From: an uncultured Pelagibacteraceae bacterium
GTDB taxonomy: Bacteria > Pseudomonadota > Alphaproteobacteria > Pelagibacterales > Pelagibacteraceae
Length of the DNA: 64,000 nucleotides
Assembly (NCBI GenBank): GCA_902591415.1
Contig: CACJAU010000002.1
Coordinates: forward strand, 1 to 64,000
Reading direction: 5' to 3'
Shown here: positions 34,281 through 44,432 of the stretch, in pieces
Layout of the letters: each line of letters opens with the position of its first letter
Position numbering within the stretch: the stretch's first letter is position 1
Translations under genes and position numbers: made by a program
The notes under the pieces: model-generated
Databases searched by the model: none
Seen by the model: only the letters and a program-made list of their open reading frames with translations
What the model was told of the DNA's origin: nothing

Positions 34281-34978
34281 TGAAAACAAAAATTTTTTGT
34301 GATATTGCAGACTTTAAGACTATTAAATTTTTTAATAATAAATCTTTAGTTGATGGCTTTACAACTAATCCAAGTTTAATGCGATTAGCTGGAGCCAAAA
34401 ATTATAAACAGTATTCTCTTAAAATTTTGAAGATTTGCAAAAAAAAACCTATTTCCTTTGAAGTATTTGCAGATAATTTTAAAGACATGCTCAAACAAGC
34501 TTACGAAATTAATTCTTGGGGTAAAAATGTTTATGTAAAAATTCCAGTTGTAAATTCTAAAGGAGTATTTACAGGTCCAGTAATCAAAGAATTGAGTAAT
34601 AAAGGAATTAAACTAAATATAACTGCAGTTTACACATTCGAACAAACTGAAAAGATTTTCAAAAAATTAAATAAAAAAACAAAATCAATAATTTCAATAT
34701 TTGCAGGTAGAATGGCTGATAAAGGCAAAGACCCTCTTCCAATTTTTAAAAAAAGCATCTCTTTAACTAAGAAAAATAAAAATATTGAAATTCTTTGGGC
34801 TAGTACGAGAGAAGCTTACAATTTTCTTCAAGCAAAACAGTTAAATTGTAATATAATAACAATGCCACCAAAAGTGATAAATCAAATTACAGGATTTGGT
34901 AAAAGTTTCAAATCTATGACACTAGATACTGTAAAAGGTTTTTTAACTGACAGTAAAAAATCAAGATTCAGTCTTTAA
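34280..34978 (+). CDS. Transaldolase / fructose-6-phosphate aldolase family protein
   Basis: This 232-residue protein is of the short transaldolase (TalC/MipB-like) family. It has FCDIADF, GFTTNPSLM, VYVKIPV with the Schiff-base Lys, LNITAVYTFEQ and FAGRMADKGKDP. It could serve the pentose-phosphate route beside the transketolase encoded at 42392. Transaldolase and fructose-6-phosphate aldolase cannot be told apart by eye here. It is translationally coupled to pntB and overlaps the opposite typA gene by 4 bases at their 3' ends. Confidence 0.87.
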   Translation: MKTKIFCDIADFKTIKFFNNKSLVDGFTTNPSLMRLAGAKNYKQYSLKILKICKKKPISFEVFADNFKDMLKQAYEINSWGKNVYVKIPVVNSKGVFTGPVIKELSNKGIKLNITAVYTFEQTEKIFKKLNKKTKSIISIFAGRMADKGKDPLPIFKKSISLTKKNKNIEILWASTREAYNFLQAKQLNCNIITMPPKVINQITGFGKSFKSMTLDTVKGFLTDSKKSRFSL

Positions 34979-36798
34979 GAAGCCTTGGCTCTTGATTGCC
35001 TTTTTCTTTCATGAGGATCTAATATTAACTTTCTAAGTCTACAAGATTTTGGTGTTATTTCTAAAGCTTCATCTGTATTAAGCATACTTAGCTGTTCAGC
35101 TATTGCCATTTTTCTCACTGGTGTTAAAACTACATTTTCATCAGTTCCTTGAGTCCTCATATTTGTAAGTTTTTTTCCTTTTAAAACATTAATTTCTAAG
35201 TCACCACTTTTTGAAGAAAGGCCCACTATCATCCCCTCGTAGACTGGATCATTATGTGTTACAAACATTTCACCTCGAGCTTGTAAATTGAAAATTGCAA
35301 AGGCAACTGCTTTACCATTTTCCATGGAGATTAAAGCACCGTTTCTTCTGCCCTCCATATCTCCGGTGTATTCTCCATAAGAGTGAAAAATTCTATTTAT
35401 TACACCAGTGCCTTTTGTTAATGTTAAAAATCTACTTGTGTAACCCATTAATCCCCTAGTTGGTGCATGAAAAATTAATCTTTTTTTATTTTTTCCAGTA
35501 TCCTTTAGATCAATTAATTTGCCTTTTCTTCTATTCATGGAGTCTATAATTCTCGATGAAAACTCCTCATCTAAATCCATTGTTATTTCTTCGATCGGCT
35601 CTATTTTATTACCTTGATCATCTTTTCTAATTAAAACTTTTGGTGGGCTTACAGTCATTTCGAAACCCTCTCTTCGCATCTGAGTTAAAAGAATCTCCAA
35701 CATTAACTCACCTCTACCACTAATAACAAAAGCATCTTTATTTTTATTTTCTTCAAAGTTGATCCCAACATTGTTTTGAGACTCCAAAATTAATCGATCC
35801 CTTATTTGAGTACTTGTTAATTTTTTCCCTTCTGTTCCTGCTAAAGGAGAACTATTTACGGTAATTGTTATTGACATGGTAGGAGGGTCAATAGGGGTTG
35901 CATTAATTGGATCGTTTATTTCTAAATCACAAATTGTATCAGCAACGTTAGCTTTTTCTAACCCTGCAATAATTACTATATCTCCAGCCTCACCTTGTTC
36001 GATAGGAACTTTTTTTGTTCCTTCATATCTAAATATTTTTGTTAGTCTTCCTTCATCAACTTTTTTCCCACTTAGATCTATTGCTTTAATTTGCTGATTT
36101 GCTTTTGCAGTTCCTTGAGCAATTCTTCCTACTAAGCTTCTTCCTAAAAAACTATCAGCATATAAGAGCGTGGATAGCATCGCAAAAGGTTTTGTTTTAT
36201 CAAAAGTCGATGATTTTACATGTTCAATTATTAAATTTAACAAGGGTTGCAAATTTTCTCTTGGACCATCTATCTCTTTAGACGCCCAACCAGATCTTCC
36301 ACTTGCATATAAAACTGGGAAATCTAATTGTTCTTCATCTGCATCAAGACTTACAAATAAATCAAATGTTTCATCTAACACCTCATTTGCTCTTTGGTCT
36401 GGTTTATCAAGTTTATTAATTACAACAATTGGTTTTAAACCTTGTTTTAAAGCTTTAGATAAAACAAACTTTGTTTGGGGCATAACACCTTCTGCAGAGT
36501 CAATTAATAATAAAGCTCCATCTGCCATGTGTAGAACTCTTTCCACCTCAGCAGCAAAATCCCTATGACCAGGTGTATCAATTATATTTATTCTTGAATT
36601 TTTCCAATTAATAGAGGTGGGTTTAGCTAGAATAGTTATCCCTCTTTCTTTTTCTAACTCGCCAGAGTCCATAACTCTATCTTCTATTTTTTCATTTTCT
36701 CTAAAGGTTCCACTTTGTTTCATTAAGTTGTCGATCAATGTTGTTTTTCCATGATCAACATGTGCAATAATAGTTATATTTCTAATTGTATCTGTCAT
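34975..36798 (-). CDS. typA: GTP-binding ribosome-associated protein TypA/BipA
   Basis: This is a 607-residue translational GTPase. It has G1 AHVDHGKTT, G2/G3 ERGITI and DTPGHRDF, and NKLD, then EF-Tu domain 2. The C-terminal domain contains the TypA-type RGLMGYTSRF and TRGT-like segments. It acts in 50S assembly and stress or cold growth. Its ATG lies only 2 bases after the encoded CCA end of the initiator tRNA, so its mRNA would have practically no leader once the tRNA is cut out. Confidence 0.95.
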   Translation of the reverse strand: MTDTIRNITIIAHVDHGKTTLIDNLMKQSGTFRENEKIEDRVMDSGELEKERGITILAKPTSINWKNSRINIIDTPGHRDFAAEVERVLHMADGALLLIDSAEGVMPQTKFVLSKALKQGLKPIVVINKLDKPDQRANEVLDETFDLFVSLDADEEQLDFPVLYASGRSGWASKEIDGPRENLQPLLNLIIEHVKSSTFDKTKPFAMLSTLLYADSFLGRSLVGRIAQGTAKANQQIKAIDLSGKKVDEGRLTKIFRYEGTKKVPIEQGEAGDIVIIAGLEKANVADTICDLEINDPINATPIDPPTMSITITVNSSPLAGTEGKKLTSTQIRDRLILESQNNVGINFEENKNKDAFVISGRGELMLEILLTQMRREGFEMTVSPPKVLIRKDDQGNKIEPIEEITMDLDEEFSSRIIDSMNRRKGKLIDLKDTGKNKKRLIFHAPTRGLMGYTSRFLTLTKGTGVINRIFHSYGEYTGDMEGRRNGALISMENGKAVAFAIFNLQARGEMFVTHNDPVYEGMIVGLSSKSGDLEINVLKGKKLTNMRTQGTDENVVLTPVRKMAIAEQLSMLNTDEALEITPKSCRLRKLILDPHERKRQSRAKAS

Positions 36799-36800
36799 TT

Positions 36801-36877
<77 letters not shown>

Positions 36878-36882
36878 ATAAA

Positions 36883-37086
36883 CTATTTTTTTTTTATATT
36901 TATAGCCTGAAGTTTATTTTTTTCTTCTTTTATGTCGTAAACAATTTTTTGATCTTCTTTTAATACCCTTAATTTAGACTCCTCTAATGCTGAAACATGA
37001 AGAAAAATATCTTTTTGTGTTTCATCATCAGTAATAAATCCATAGCCTTTTTTGGCGTTAAACCACTTCACTTTACCAGATGGCAT
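36883..37086 (-). CDS. Cold-shock domain protein (CspA family)
   Basis: This 67-residue protein starts MPSGKVKWFNAKKGYGFI, carrying the RNP1-like KGYGFI and RNP2-like DIFLHVSAL motifs of a single cold-shock domain. The ORF track adds five residues (MRGLA). I prefer the second ATG because AGAGG lies 8 bases before it and the domain begins there. It is downstream of rpsU on the same strand by 24 bases, so the two are probably cotranscribed. Confidence 0.9.
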   Translation of the reverse strand: MPSGKVKWFNAKKGYGFITDDETQKDIFLHVSALEESKLRVLKEDQKIVYDIKEEKNKLQAINIKKK

Positions 37087-37110
37087 TGCTAATCCTCTCA
37101 TTTAATTAAT

Positions 37111-37305
37111 TTAGTACCTGTTTTTTAGTTTTTGAAGTTTTTTTATTCTCTTAAGATTTTCTGTTTGAACTCTCTTTTTTTTTTCAGATGGTTTTTCATA
37201 AGTGCTTTTCATTTTCATGACTTTAAAAAAACCTTCCTTTTGTAGTTTCCTTTTTAGAACCCTTATAGCTTGTTCTACATTATTATCTTTTACGTCTATT
37301 TTAAT
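37111..37305 (-). CDS. rpsU: 30S ribosomal protein S21, apparent ATT start codon
   Basis: This gene is missing from the ORF track. Reading the minus strand gives IKIDVKDNNVEQAIRVLKRK, then YEKPSEKKKR and a basic tail, 64 residues to a TAA. It aligns along its length with alphaproteobacterial S21, whose initiator Met falls exactly on the ATT codon at 37305. GGAGG (37315-37311) lies 5 bases upstream, ideal for that ATT. There is no in-frame ATG, GTG or TTG at the N-terminus. ATT is a rare but known start codon (as in infC). Confidence 0.85.
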   Translation of the reverse strand: MKIDVKDNNVEQAIRVLKRKLQKEGFFKVMKMKSTYEKPSEKKKRVQTENLKRIKKLQKLKNRY

Positions 37306-37356
37306 AAAAACCTCCAGTTAATTTTCAAGCTAGTTAACATCAGAAAATCTATTTGT

Positions 37357-37941
37357 CTATAGAGAAGCGGCTTGAGCTTTTTTTTCTTCTCTAATTTTAG
37401 CCTTTTTTTCCCTTTCTATTCTTCTTTTGGCTTTGTCCAAGCTCTTTTGAAATGCTTCTTGGGTGCATAATGCTAAAATAACAGGATCCCTCGGCTTTAA
37501 ATTTGAAAAATTCCAATAACTTCTTTTTCTGATTAATGAGACTGTGTTTTTGGTACTACCAACTAATTTTGAAATTTGCCCATCTGTAAGCTCTGATGCA
37601 TTTTTACATAACCAAAGAATAGCATCAGGTCTATCTTGTCTTTTTGACAAAGGAGTATATTTCGGTCTTTTTCTCTCTTTAACTTCAACCTCTTCAAGTT
37701 TTTTAAACAACTTTAATTTTTTTTGAGGATCTTTTGAGCATGTCTCAATTTCTTCTCTTGATAATTGTCCTGCTAAAATTGGGTTATAGGCTTTAATACC
37801 TTTAGCGACATCTCCATCTGCAATTCCCTTAACTTCTAGTTCATGTAAATTACAAAATTGTGCGATTTGTTTAAAAGTTAAAGTTGTATTTTCAACTAAC
37901 CAAACAGCTGTTGCTTTTGGCATGAATGGTGTTTCAGTCAT
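37357..37941 (-). CDS. trcR: Cell-cycle transcriptional regulator TrcR (DUF1013 family)
   Basis: This 194-residue protein matches the alphaproteobacterial DUF1013/TrcR family. It begins MPKATAVWLVENTTLTFKQIA after a short lead, has GIADGDVAKGIKAYNPI, and then SKRQDRPDAILWLCKNASELTDGQISKLVGSTK as a second helix-turn-helix-like repeat. In Caulobacter TrcR is a conserved nucleoid or promoter-associated regulator. The C-terminus is a charged helix. It lies between rpmE and rpsU on the minus strand. Confidence 0.87.
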   Translation of the reverse strand: MTETPFMPKATAVWLVENTTLTFKQIAQFCNLHELEVKGIADGDVAKGIKAYNPILAGQLSREEIETCSKDPQKKLKLFKKLEEVEVKERKRPKYTPLSKRQDRPDAILWLCKNASELTDGQISKLVGSTKNTVSLIRKRSYWNFSNLKPRDPVILALCTQEAFQKSLDKAKRRIEREKKAKIREEKKAQAASL

Positions 37942-37944
37942 AAA

Positions 37945-38169
37945 CTATTTTTTTGCTCTAAGGTTACTAAATTTTTTATTATATTTACTAACTCTACCTT
38001 TATCCAAAATTTTTTGGGTCCCGCCTGTCCAAGCGTAGTGAGATTTTGGATCAATATCTAATTTTAAAACATCATTTTCTTTACCCCAAGTAGAACGAGT
38101 TTCAAATTCGCTACCATCAGTCATAACAACTTTTATTTTGTGGTAATTAGGATGTATATTTTTTTTCAT
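37945..38169 (-). CDS. rpmE: 50S ribosomal protein L31
   Basis: The ORF track shows 86 residues, but L31 begins [10 protein letters not shown], which places the start at 38169 and gives 74 residues. It contains [18 protein letters not shown] and [17 protein letters not shown]. The zinc-binding Cys residues are absent, as in other Cys-minus L31 proteins. It lies between suhB and trcR. The longer ORF would overlap suhB by 8 bases. Confidence 0.9.
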   Translation of the reverse strand: MKKNIHPNYHKIKVVMTDGSEFETRSTWGKENDVLKLDIDPKSHYAWTGGTQKILDKGRVSKYNKKFSNLRAKK

Positions 38170-38197
38170 GAACGGAGTTTTATATGAATAACAGTTT

Positions 38198-38998
38198 TTA
38201 CTCAATATCTTTTTTATTAATAAGACTCATTAATTCCTCGTGTATATTGGAATTAGTTGCTAAAATATTCTTTTTTAAAGGTAAGTTTTCATTTTCATCA
38301 AAAAAATTAACAAAACCTCCAGCCTCTTTTAAAATTATTATTCCTGCAGCAATATCCCAATAATTTATTTCTCTCTGCCAATAACCATCAAATCTTCCAC
38401 ACGCAACATATGCAATATCGAGAGCCGCACTTCCAAATTTTCTGACATTTGAGACATTATTTGATACTTTAATATATTCAGAAAAAATTTTTTCTCTTAT
38501 TTTACTGTCCCCTTTAGGTCCACCAGTTACAATTATTGAGTCTTTTAGTTTTTTTTTATTAGAGGCTCTTATTCTTGAATTATTCAAGTAAGCACCGTTC
38601 CCTTTTTCTGCACAGAACATTTCATTCAATATTGGGTTAAAAATTACTCCACACTTAATCTCACCATCTTCTTCATATCCAATTGAAATAGCAAATTGAG
38701 GAATACCATTTAAAAAATTCATCGTGCCATCTATTGGATCTATAATCCATTTATTATTTAAATTTGATTTATTAATTATTCCCGTTTCTTCAGTTATTAT
38801 CCCATAATCAGGATGTGCTTTTTGCAATTCTTCAATTAATATTCTTTCTGTTCTTTTGTCAGCTGACGAAACAAAGTCTCCTGGACCTTTTGATGAAACT
38901 TGTAAATTTTCAAGTTCCCCAAAATCTCTGATTAAAGATCTCGAAGCTTTCATACAAGCTTTTGTAATTAAATTGATTTGAGGAGAATTTAATCTCAT
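38198..38998 (-). CDS. suhB: Inositol monophosphatase family protein (SuhB-like)
   Basis: This 266-residue phosphatase has the metal-binding segments [19 protein letters not shown] and [16 protein letters not shown] of the IMPase family. It hydrolyses inositol-1-phosphate or related sugar phosphates. SuhB also acts in rRNA antitermination in enterobacteria, which is not shown here. Its start codon shares bases with the efp stop, so it is coupled to efp in the thiE-efp-suhB-rpmE run. Confidence 0.9.
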   Translation of the reverse strand: MRLNSPQINLITKACMKASRSLIRDFGELENLQVSSKGPGDFVSSADKRTERILIEELQKAHPDYGIITEETGIINKSNLNNKWIIDPIDGTMNFLNGIPQFAISIGYEEDGEIKCGVIFNPILNEMFCAEKGNGAYLNNSRIRASNKKKLKDSIIVTGGPKGDSKIREKIFSEYIKVSNNVSNVRKFGSAALDIAYVACGRFDGYWQREINYWDIAAGIIILKEAGGFVNFFDENENLPLKKNILATNSNIHEELMSLINKKDIE

Positions 38999-39561
38999 TA
39001 ATTTACTCTTTTTACATATTCCAATGTTCGAGTATCAATTATAATTTTCTCTCCACTTTCAATAAATGGAGGAACATTAATCTTAATACCACAATCAAGC
39101 AAAGCTGGTTTATAAGATGATGAGGCAGTTTGGTTTTTGATAGCAGCATCAGTTGTTTCAATTTTACACTCTATGTTATTTGGTAATTCCATTGAAATTG
39201 GTTTTTCATCCATGAATGATATTGTTACTTCTAAATTTTCTTTTAAAAGTTTAAATTTTTCTCCAGTGATTGATTTTGGAATTTCAACTTGTTCGAAGGT
39301 TTTGTTATCCATAAAATGACAGCTATCACCATCTAAATATAAAAAATTAAATTTTTTTTCATCTACTTCAGCTTTTTCTACTGTTTCACTTGATCTAAAT
39401 CTCTCGTTTAATTTTGTACCCTTAAGAACACTTTTTAATTCAACTTGATTAAATGCACCTCCTTTTCCAGGTTTTACATGTTGAGTCTTTAAAACATTCC
39501 AAAAATCATTTTTATGTTCTATTATCATTCCTGGTTTAATTTCATTAGCCGTAATTTTCAT
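38998..39561 (-). CDS. efp: Translation elongation factor P
   Basis: This 187-residue protein has three beta-barrel domains. The KOW-like first domain contains ANEIKPGMIIEHKNDFW, then HVKPGKGGAFNQVELKSV, where the Lys of PGKGGAF is the site that may be modified. It ends with NVPPFIESGEKIIIDTRTLEYVKRV. It relieves ribosome stalling at polyproline. No EpmA or EpmB-like gene is in the window. It overlaps thiE by 4 bases and suhB by 1. Confidence 0.95.
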   Translation of the reverse strand: MKITANEIKPGMIIEHKNDFWNVLKTQHVKPGKGGAFNQVELKSVLKGTKLNERFRSSETVEKAEVDEKKFNFLYLDGDSCHFMDNKTFEQVEIPKSITGEKFKLLKENLEVTISFMDEKPISMELPNNIECKIETTDAAIKNQTASSSYKPALLDCGIKINVPPFIESGEKIIIDTRTLEYVKRVN

Positions 39562-40160
39562 TTAAATTTCCTAATAGCAAATTCTGGTTTTAATTTTGGG
39601 TTATCCCAAATATAACTTGATAATGCAATATATTTAGCTCCCGCAAATATCAATTTTTTATAATTAAAATTGTTAATTCCACCGATTGCTATAATAGGTT
39701 TCTTAATATTTTTTTTGGCCCATCTTAATGTAGTAAGTTTTGCATTCTTTGCACCAGGTTTAAGTTTTGATCTAAAAAATGATCCAAACGCAATATAATC
39801 TGCTTTTTCTTCAACCGCATTTTTTGCAAGGATTTTAGAATTGTGACATGTAATTCCTAAAATTCTTGATTTGAGTTTTTTTCTAGCAATTTTAAATGTT
39901 CCATCATTTTGGCCCATATGACACCCGTCAGCTTTAATTTTGTAAGCTAAAATAAAATTATCATTAATTATAAATTTTACATTATGCTTTGAAGTAATTT
40001 TTTTAATTTTTTTCGCAATCTTCAAATAATCATTAAATTTTATATTTTTTAATCTTAATTGGAAAAATTTAACATTTTTATGAGACAAAACCTTATCTAA
40101 ATCAGAGTAAAAATTCTTTTTTATTTTACTTGGTGAAATTAAATAAACTAATTTCTTCAA
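39558..40160 (-). CDS. thiE: Thiamine-phosphate synthase, TTG start
   Basis: This 200-residue TIM barrel has FIINDNFILAYKIKADGCHMGQND, ILGITCHNS, DYIAFGSFFRSKLKPGA and IIAIGGINNFN. These are the diphosphate- and thiazole-phosphate-binding segments of ThiE. It joins HMP pyrophosphate to thiazole phosphate. The start is TTG at 40160, as no ATG precedes the first strand. SAR11 cells are known to need pyrimidine precursors (HMP) while keeping later thiamine steps. ThiD at 58057 complements it. Confidence 0.88.
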   Translation of the reverse strand: MKKLVYLISPSKIKKNFYSDLDKVLSHKNVKFFQLRLKNIKFNDYLKIAKKIKKITSKHNVKFIINDNFILAYKIKADGCHMGQNDGTFKIARKKLKSRILGITCHNSKILAKNAVEEKADYIAFGSFFRSKLKPGAKNAKLTTLRWAKKNIKKPIIAIGGINNFNYKKLIFAGAKYIALSSYIWDNPKLKPEFAIRKFK

Positions 40161-40165
40161 TTGAT

Positions 40166-41182
40166 TTAAGCTGCAGATTCTTTCTCTGAATCTTCAGTCC
40201 ATTCCCCTTTTGAGGAAAGACCATTCATTTTAGCTCTATGATTAAAAGCTTTTTGAATATTTTCTAAATTCTCTTGATTTTTTCCAAATTCTTTTAAAGC
40301 ACTTGCCTGCAATCCTCTTCCATATGAAAAAGTTATTAAAAAATTACTATCATTAATTTTATTAATCTCGTTCAAATTTTTACTTGACTCAACTTCAGAC
40401 TGTCCACCAGAAAGAAAGGCAATTCCAGGAACATCTTCTGGAACATTTTTTTTCAAACAATCTAATGTTTTTTTAGCAATTTCTTCAGCGCTAGCTTTAT
40501 CTTTGCATTCAGAGCCAGGTATTATCATATTAGGTTTTAACACAGTTCCTTTTAAATCAACTTTATGAATTTTAAGTTCATTATAACACTCATTAAGTAC
40601 AGCAGTTGTTACTTGGTAGCATTTATCAATGTTATGTGAACCTTCCATTAAAACCTCTGGCTCAACTATTGGAACCATTTTAGCTTCTTGAACTAAAGCT
40701 GCATATCTTGCTAAAGCGTGTGCATTTGATTTGATTGATTGAGCTGAGGGAAATTCGTTTGAAATTTTATAAACAGCTCTCCATTTTGTAAATCTTGCAC
40801 CTAAATCGTAATACTCTTTTAATCTTTCACGTAAACCATCTAAACCCTCAGTAATAGTTTCTGTATTAGACCCAGCTAGTGGTTTAGCGCCTTTATCAAC
40901 TTTTATTCCTGGAACAGCCCCATGCTTTGAGATTAGTTCTGGAATTGAAGGACCTAAAGTCGTTTTTTGTCTTATAGTTTCATCAAATAAGATTACACCT
41001 CCAATATAATCTTTCATTGCACTTGAATTAAAAAGAGTTTGCCTAAAATTTAGTCTATTTTTTTCTATGTTTTCTACATTTATACTTTTAAATCTTTTTG
41101 CTATTGTGCCTGTGCTTTCGTCTGCGGCTAGTATTCCTTTTCCTTTAGCACACATTTTTTTTGCAATTTCATTTAATGTCAT
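40166..41182 (-). CDS. fda: Fructose-bisphosphate aldolase class I
   Basis: This 338-residue protein has GKGILAADESTGTIAKRF at the N-terminus, FTKWRAVYKI, IVEPEVLMEG, LKGTVLKPNM with the Schiff-base Lys, and FLSGGQSEVESS. This is the class I aldolase fold found in animals and many alphaproteobacteria. It lies in the order tkt-pgk-fda-thiE on the minus strand, a conserved central carbon cluster. Confidence 0.95.
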   Translation of the reverse strand: MTLNEIAKKMCAKGKGILAADESTGTIAKRFKSINVENIEKNRLNFRQTLFNSSAMKDYIGGVILFDETIRQKTTLGPSIPELISKHGAVPGIKVDKGAKPLAGSNTETITEGLDGLRERLKEYYDLGARFTKWRAVYKISNEFPSAQSIKSNAHALARYAALVQEAKMVPIVEPEVLMEGSHNIDKCYQVTTAVLNECYNELKIHKVDLKGTVLKPNMIIPGSECKDKASAEEIAKKTLDCLKKNVPEDVPGIAFLSGGQSEVESSKNLNEINKINDSNFLITFSYGRGLQASALKEFGKNQENLENIQKAFNHRAKMNGLSSKGEWTEDSEKESAA

Positions 41183-41191
41183 AGCAATTAT

Positions 41192-42382
41192 TTATTTTAA
41201 AACACTTATGCCAGGCAAGTCTTTTCCCTCCAAGTACTCTAAAAATGCACCTCCTGCTGTTGATAAGTGTGAGAAAGAAAGTTCGCTTTTACTTTTATTA
41301 ATTGAAGCAAGTGTATCTCCACCACCAATAACAGAAATTAAAGAGTTCCCGATAGTATTTTTTGAGATATTTTCTGCAATTGAAAGAGTGCCTTTAGAAA
41401 AATTTTCATTTTCAAAGTAACCTGCCGGCCCATTCCAAAGAACTGTATTAGATTGGTCTATTTTTTTATTTATATTTTTAATTGTTTTCTCACCAATATC
41501 CAAAATGATTTCATTATCTTTTATTTCACCAAGATTTTTATTTTTTCCCAATCCTTCAAAATTTTTCCCCACCATACAATCTTCGGGTATTAATATTTCA
41601 CAATTATTTTCTTTAGCTTTTTTATAGATTCCATCAATTATTTCTTTCGTATTTTTCTCTATTAATGATTTTCCAACTTTAAAATTTTTATAAACAAAAA
41701 AATTATTAGCCATAGCCCCTACAATAATTAGACTATTAACTTTTTCTACAAGACTTGTAATAACATTAATTTTTGTCGAAATTTTAGATCCACCTATTAT
41801 ACAGGTAACTGGTTCTTTTTTGTTTTCTATTACAAGTTTTATCGCAGAAATTTCTTTTTTAAGTAATGGGCCAGCATAACTTTTTTTTATAAATTTTGTA
41901 ATATTATGTACAGATGCTTGTTTTCTGTGAGAACATGAAAATGCATCATTTATAAAAATATCTCCAAGCTCTCCCAATTTTCTTGAAAAACCTTCATCAT
42001 CTTCGATTTCTCCTTTAAAATATCTAATATTTTCAATCAGCATAACTTCGCCTTCTTTCAAGTATGAAAATTTTTCTTTTGTTTCCTCGTTTAAAACTCC
42101 TTTAAAAAAATAGACATTAGTTTTTAGCGAATTTTTAAGATGTTTAAAAATAGGCAATAAAGATAATTCAGGCACCTCAATTCCTTTTGGTCGACCTAGA
42201 TGACTTATAATTATGATTTTTGCTTTTTTTTCAATTAGTCTATTAATAAACGGCAAGCATAATGTTATCCTAGTGTCGTCTAAAATTTTTTTATTTTTTA
42301 TTGGAACATTTAAGTCTAGTCTAAGAATTATTTTTTTATTTTTAATTTCTAAATTATCAGGAAAAAAATTTATTTTACCCAT
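41192..42382 (-). CDS. pgk: Phosphoglycerate kinase
   Basis: This 396-residue kinase has LRLDLNVPIKN, SHLGRPKG, LIENIRYFKGE, NDAFSCSHRKQAS, CIIGGSKISTK and the C-terminal GGGDTLA and STAGGAFLEYLEG. The ORF-track start is TTG, and the next codon is ATG (42382), which I use. It is separated from tkt by less than 10 bases. In many alphaproteobacteria a gap gene lies between tkt and pgk. None is present here. Confidence 0.95.
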   Translation of the reverse strand: MGKINFFPDNLEIKNKKIILRLDLNVPIKNKKILDDTRITLCLPFINRLIEKKAKIIIISHLGRPKGIEVPELSLLPIFKHLKNSLKTNVYFFKGVLNEETKEKFSYLKEGEVMLIENIRYFKGEIEDDEGFSRKLGELGDIFINDAFSCSHRKQASVHNITKFIKKSYAGPLLKKEISAIKLVIENKKEPVTCIIGGSKISTKINVITSLVEKVNSLIIVGAMANNFFVYKNFKVGKSLIEKNTKEIIDGIYKKAKENNCEILIPEDCMVGKNFEGLGKNKNLGEIKDNEIILDIGEKTIKNINKKIDQSNTVLWNGPAGYFENENFSKGTLSIAENISKNTIGNSLISVIGGGDTLASINKSKSELSFSHLSTAGGAFLEYLEGKDLPGISVLK

Positions 42383-42391
42383 CAACTTTTA

Positions 42392-44374
42392 TTATTCTCT
42401 TAATTTTTTTTGGATAAAATTTGTTATATCTTCCTCTGATAACTTAAAATGTTTGTAAACGTCTTTATAAGGAGCACTTTCACCAAATTTATCTATACCC
42501 AAATTTAGACCATTATTTTTGATGTATTTATGCCAGGGCATTATACTTCCGGCTTCAATTGTTACAATTAGTGAATTTTCTTCTAAAATATTTTTACGAT
42601 AGTCTTCAGGTTGTTTGTCAAAAAGTTCTATGCAAGGCATTGAGACGACTTTTGAATGAATATTATTTTCTTTGAGCCTTTCTTGAACATTTAATGCAAG
42701 CTCTAATTCTGTTCCAGAAGCAATTAAAGTTACATTGCTTTCATGTGAAGTTAAATTTATTGTATAACCTCCTTTTTCACACATATTCTCCTTAGAATTT
42801 TTTGGATTGATGTATGGAACTTTTTGTCTTGATAAAACAATTGCGCTTGGAGTATTTTTACTTTTTAAAGCAATTTCCCAACACTCGTAAGTTTCATTAA
42901 TATCTGCCGGTCTAAAAACATTTAAATTTGGTATAGCTCGTAATCCAGCTAGTTGTTCAATGGGCTGGTGGGTAGGACCATCTTCTCCAAGACCTATAGA
43001 GTCGTGTGAAAATACATAAATTACTTTGAGACCCATTAAAGCGGAAAGTCTTATTGAAGGTTTACAGTAATCTGAAAAAATCAAAAAAGTTCCCCCGTAT
43101 GGTATTATACCTCCATAAAGAGCTAAACCATTCATAATTGCTGCCATTCCGTGTTCTCTAACTCCGTAATGAATATAATTACCATTAAAATTTTTAGAAT
43201 TGATGATTTTTGAATTATTTGTTTTTGTATTATTAGAGCCACTTAAATCTGCAGATCCACCTATTAATTGAGGTAGAAGAGCTGAAATTTTTTCAATAGC
43301 TGCCATCGAGCATTGTCTTGTTGCTAAAGATGGTTTTGTCTCAAAATGTTTCTCCTTTTCTTGTTGAATTAAATTTTCTAGTCCAGTTAGGTCTAATTCG
43401 TTATAAATTTTTTCAAGTTCATTTTTAATTTTAGGATTCTTTTTATTAATTATTTCTATCCATTTGTTTTCTAAGATCTTACCCTTGTTACCTATTTCCC
43501 TCCATTCATTAAGAATTTCACTTGGTATTTCAAATGGTTGACTGTTCCATTTTAGTTTTTTTCTTACTAGAGATATTTCATCATCTCCCAATGGAGAGCC
43601 GTGAGAAGAAGCCTTTCCAGATTTATTTGGCGAGCCATAACCTATTATAGTTTTACAAGAAATTAAAGTAGGCCTATTAGATTTTGAAGCTTTAAAAATA
43701 GCCTTTGATATTTGTTTCTCATCATGACCATTAATATTTAAAAAGTTCCAACCATAAGATTCAAATCTTTTTTTATAATTGTCCGAAACACTTAATGCTG
43801 TAGATCCGTCGATTGAAATTTGATTATTATCAAAAAAAATCACTAGATTTTTTAATCTTAGATGGCCGGCTAAGCTCATTGCTTCATGGCTGATTCCTTC
43901 CATTAGATCGCCGTCACTGGCAATCACATAAGTTTTGTTGTTAATTATTGAAGATCCAAGTTTTTTTCTAAAAATTTCTTCTGCAATCGCCATTCCAACT
44001 GCATTTCCTAAACCTTGTCCTAGTGGACCAGTAGTAGTTTCAATCCCAGATCCTTTTTTATACTCGGGGTGACCTGCACAAATAGAGTTTAATTGTCTAA
44101 AATTTTTTATATCTTCAATTTGAACACTTTTGTAACCGGTAAGGTAAAGCAAAGAGTAAAGTAACATTGAACCGTGTCCTGCGGATAAAATAAATCTATC
44201 TCGATTGACCCAGTTAGGATTTTCAGGATTAAACCTCAGGTGGTATTTAAATAAGACAGTCGCAACATCTGCCATACCCATGGGCATTCCTGGATGCCCC
44301 GAGTTAGCTTTTTGAACAGCATCAATCGATAAAAATCTAATTGCGTTTGATAATTGATTAAATTTAACACTCAC
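42392..44374 (-). CDS. tkt: Transketolase, GTG start
   Basis: This 660-residue thiamine-diphosphate enzyme has [37 protein letters not shown], and DGDLMEGIS with the metal-binding GDG motif. The pyrimidine domain has [15 protein letters not shown] and [19 protein letters not shown]. It shuffles two-carbon units in the pentose phosphate pathway. The start codon is GTG (44374). It is the first gene of the tkt-pgk-fda-thiE-efp-suhB-rpmE-trcR run and is divergent from the zapA group. Confidence 0.95.
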   Translation of the reverse strand: MSVKFNQLSNAIRFLSIDAVQKANSGHPGMPMGMADVATVLFKYHLRFNPENPNWVNRDRFILSAGHGSMLLYSLLYLTGYKSVQIEDIKNFRQLNSICAGHPEYKKGSGIETTTGPLGQGLGNAVGMAIAEEIFRKKLGSSIINNKTYVIASDGDLMEGISHEAMSLAGHLRLKNLVIFFDNNQISIDGSTALSVSDNYKKRFESYGWNFLNINGHDEKQISKAIFKASKSNRPTLISCKTIIGYGSPNKSGKASSHGSPLGDDEISLVRKKLKWNSQPFEIPSEILNEWREIGNKGKILENKWIEIINKKNPKIKNELEKIYNELDLTGLENLIQQEKEKHFETKPSLATRQCSMAAIEKISALLPQLIGGSADLSGSNNTKTNNSKIINSKNFNGNYIHYGVREHGMAAIMNGLALYGGIIPYGGTFLIFSDYCKPSIRLSALMGLKVIYVFSHDSIGLGEDGPTHQPIEQLAGLRAIPNLNVFRPADINETYECWEIALKSKNTPSAIVLSRQKVPYINPKNSKENMCEKGGYTINLTSHESNVTLIASGTELELALNVQERLKENNIHSKVVSMPCIELFDKQPEDYRKNILEENSLIVTIEAGSIMPWHKYIKNNGLNLGIDKFGESAPYKDVYKHFKLSEEDITNFIQKKLRE

Positions 44375-44432
44375 TTTTAATTACCTATATAGACTTAAAC
44401 TAACTATATCAATAATATGCTATAAAAACTTT

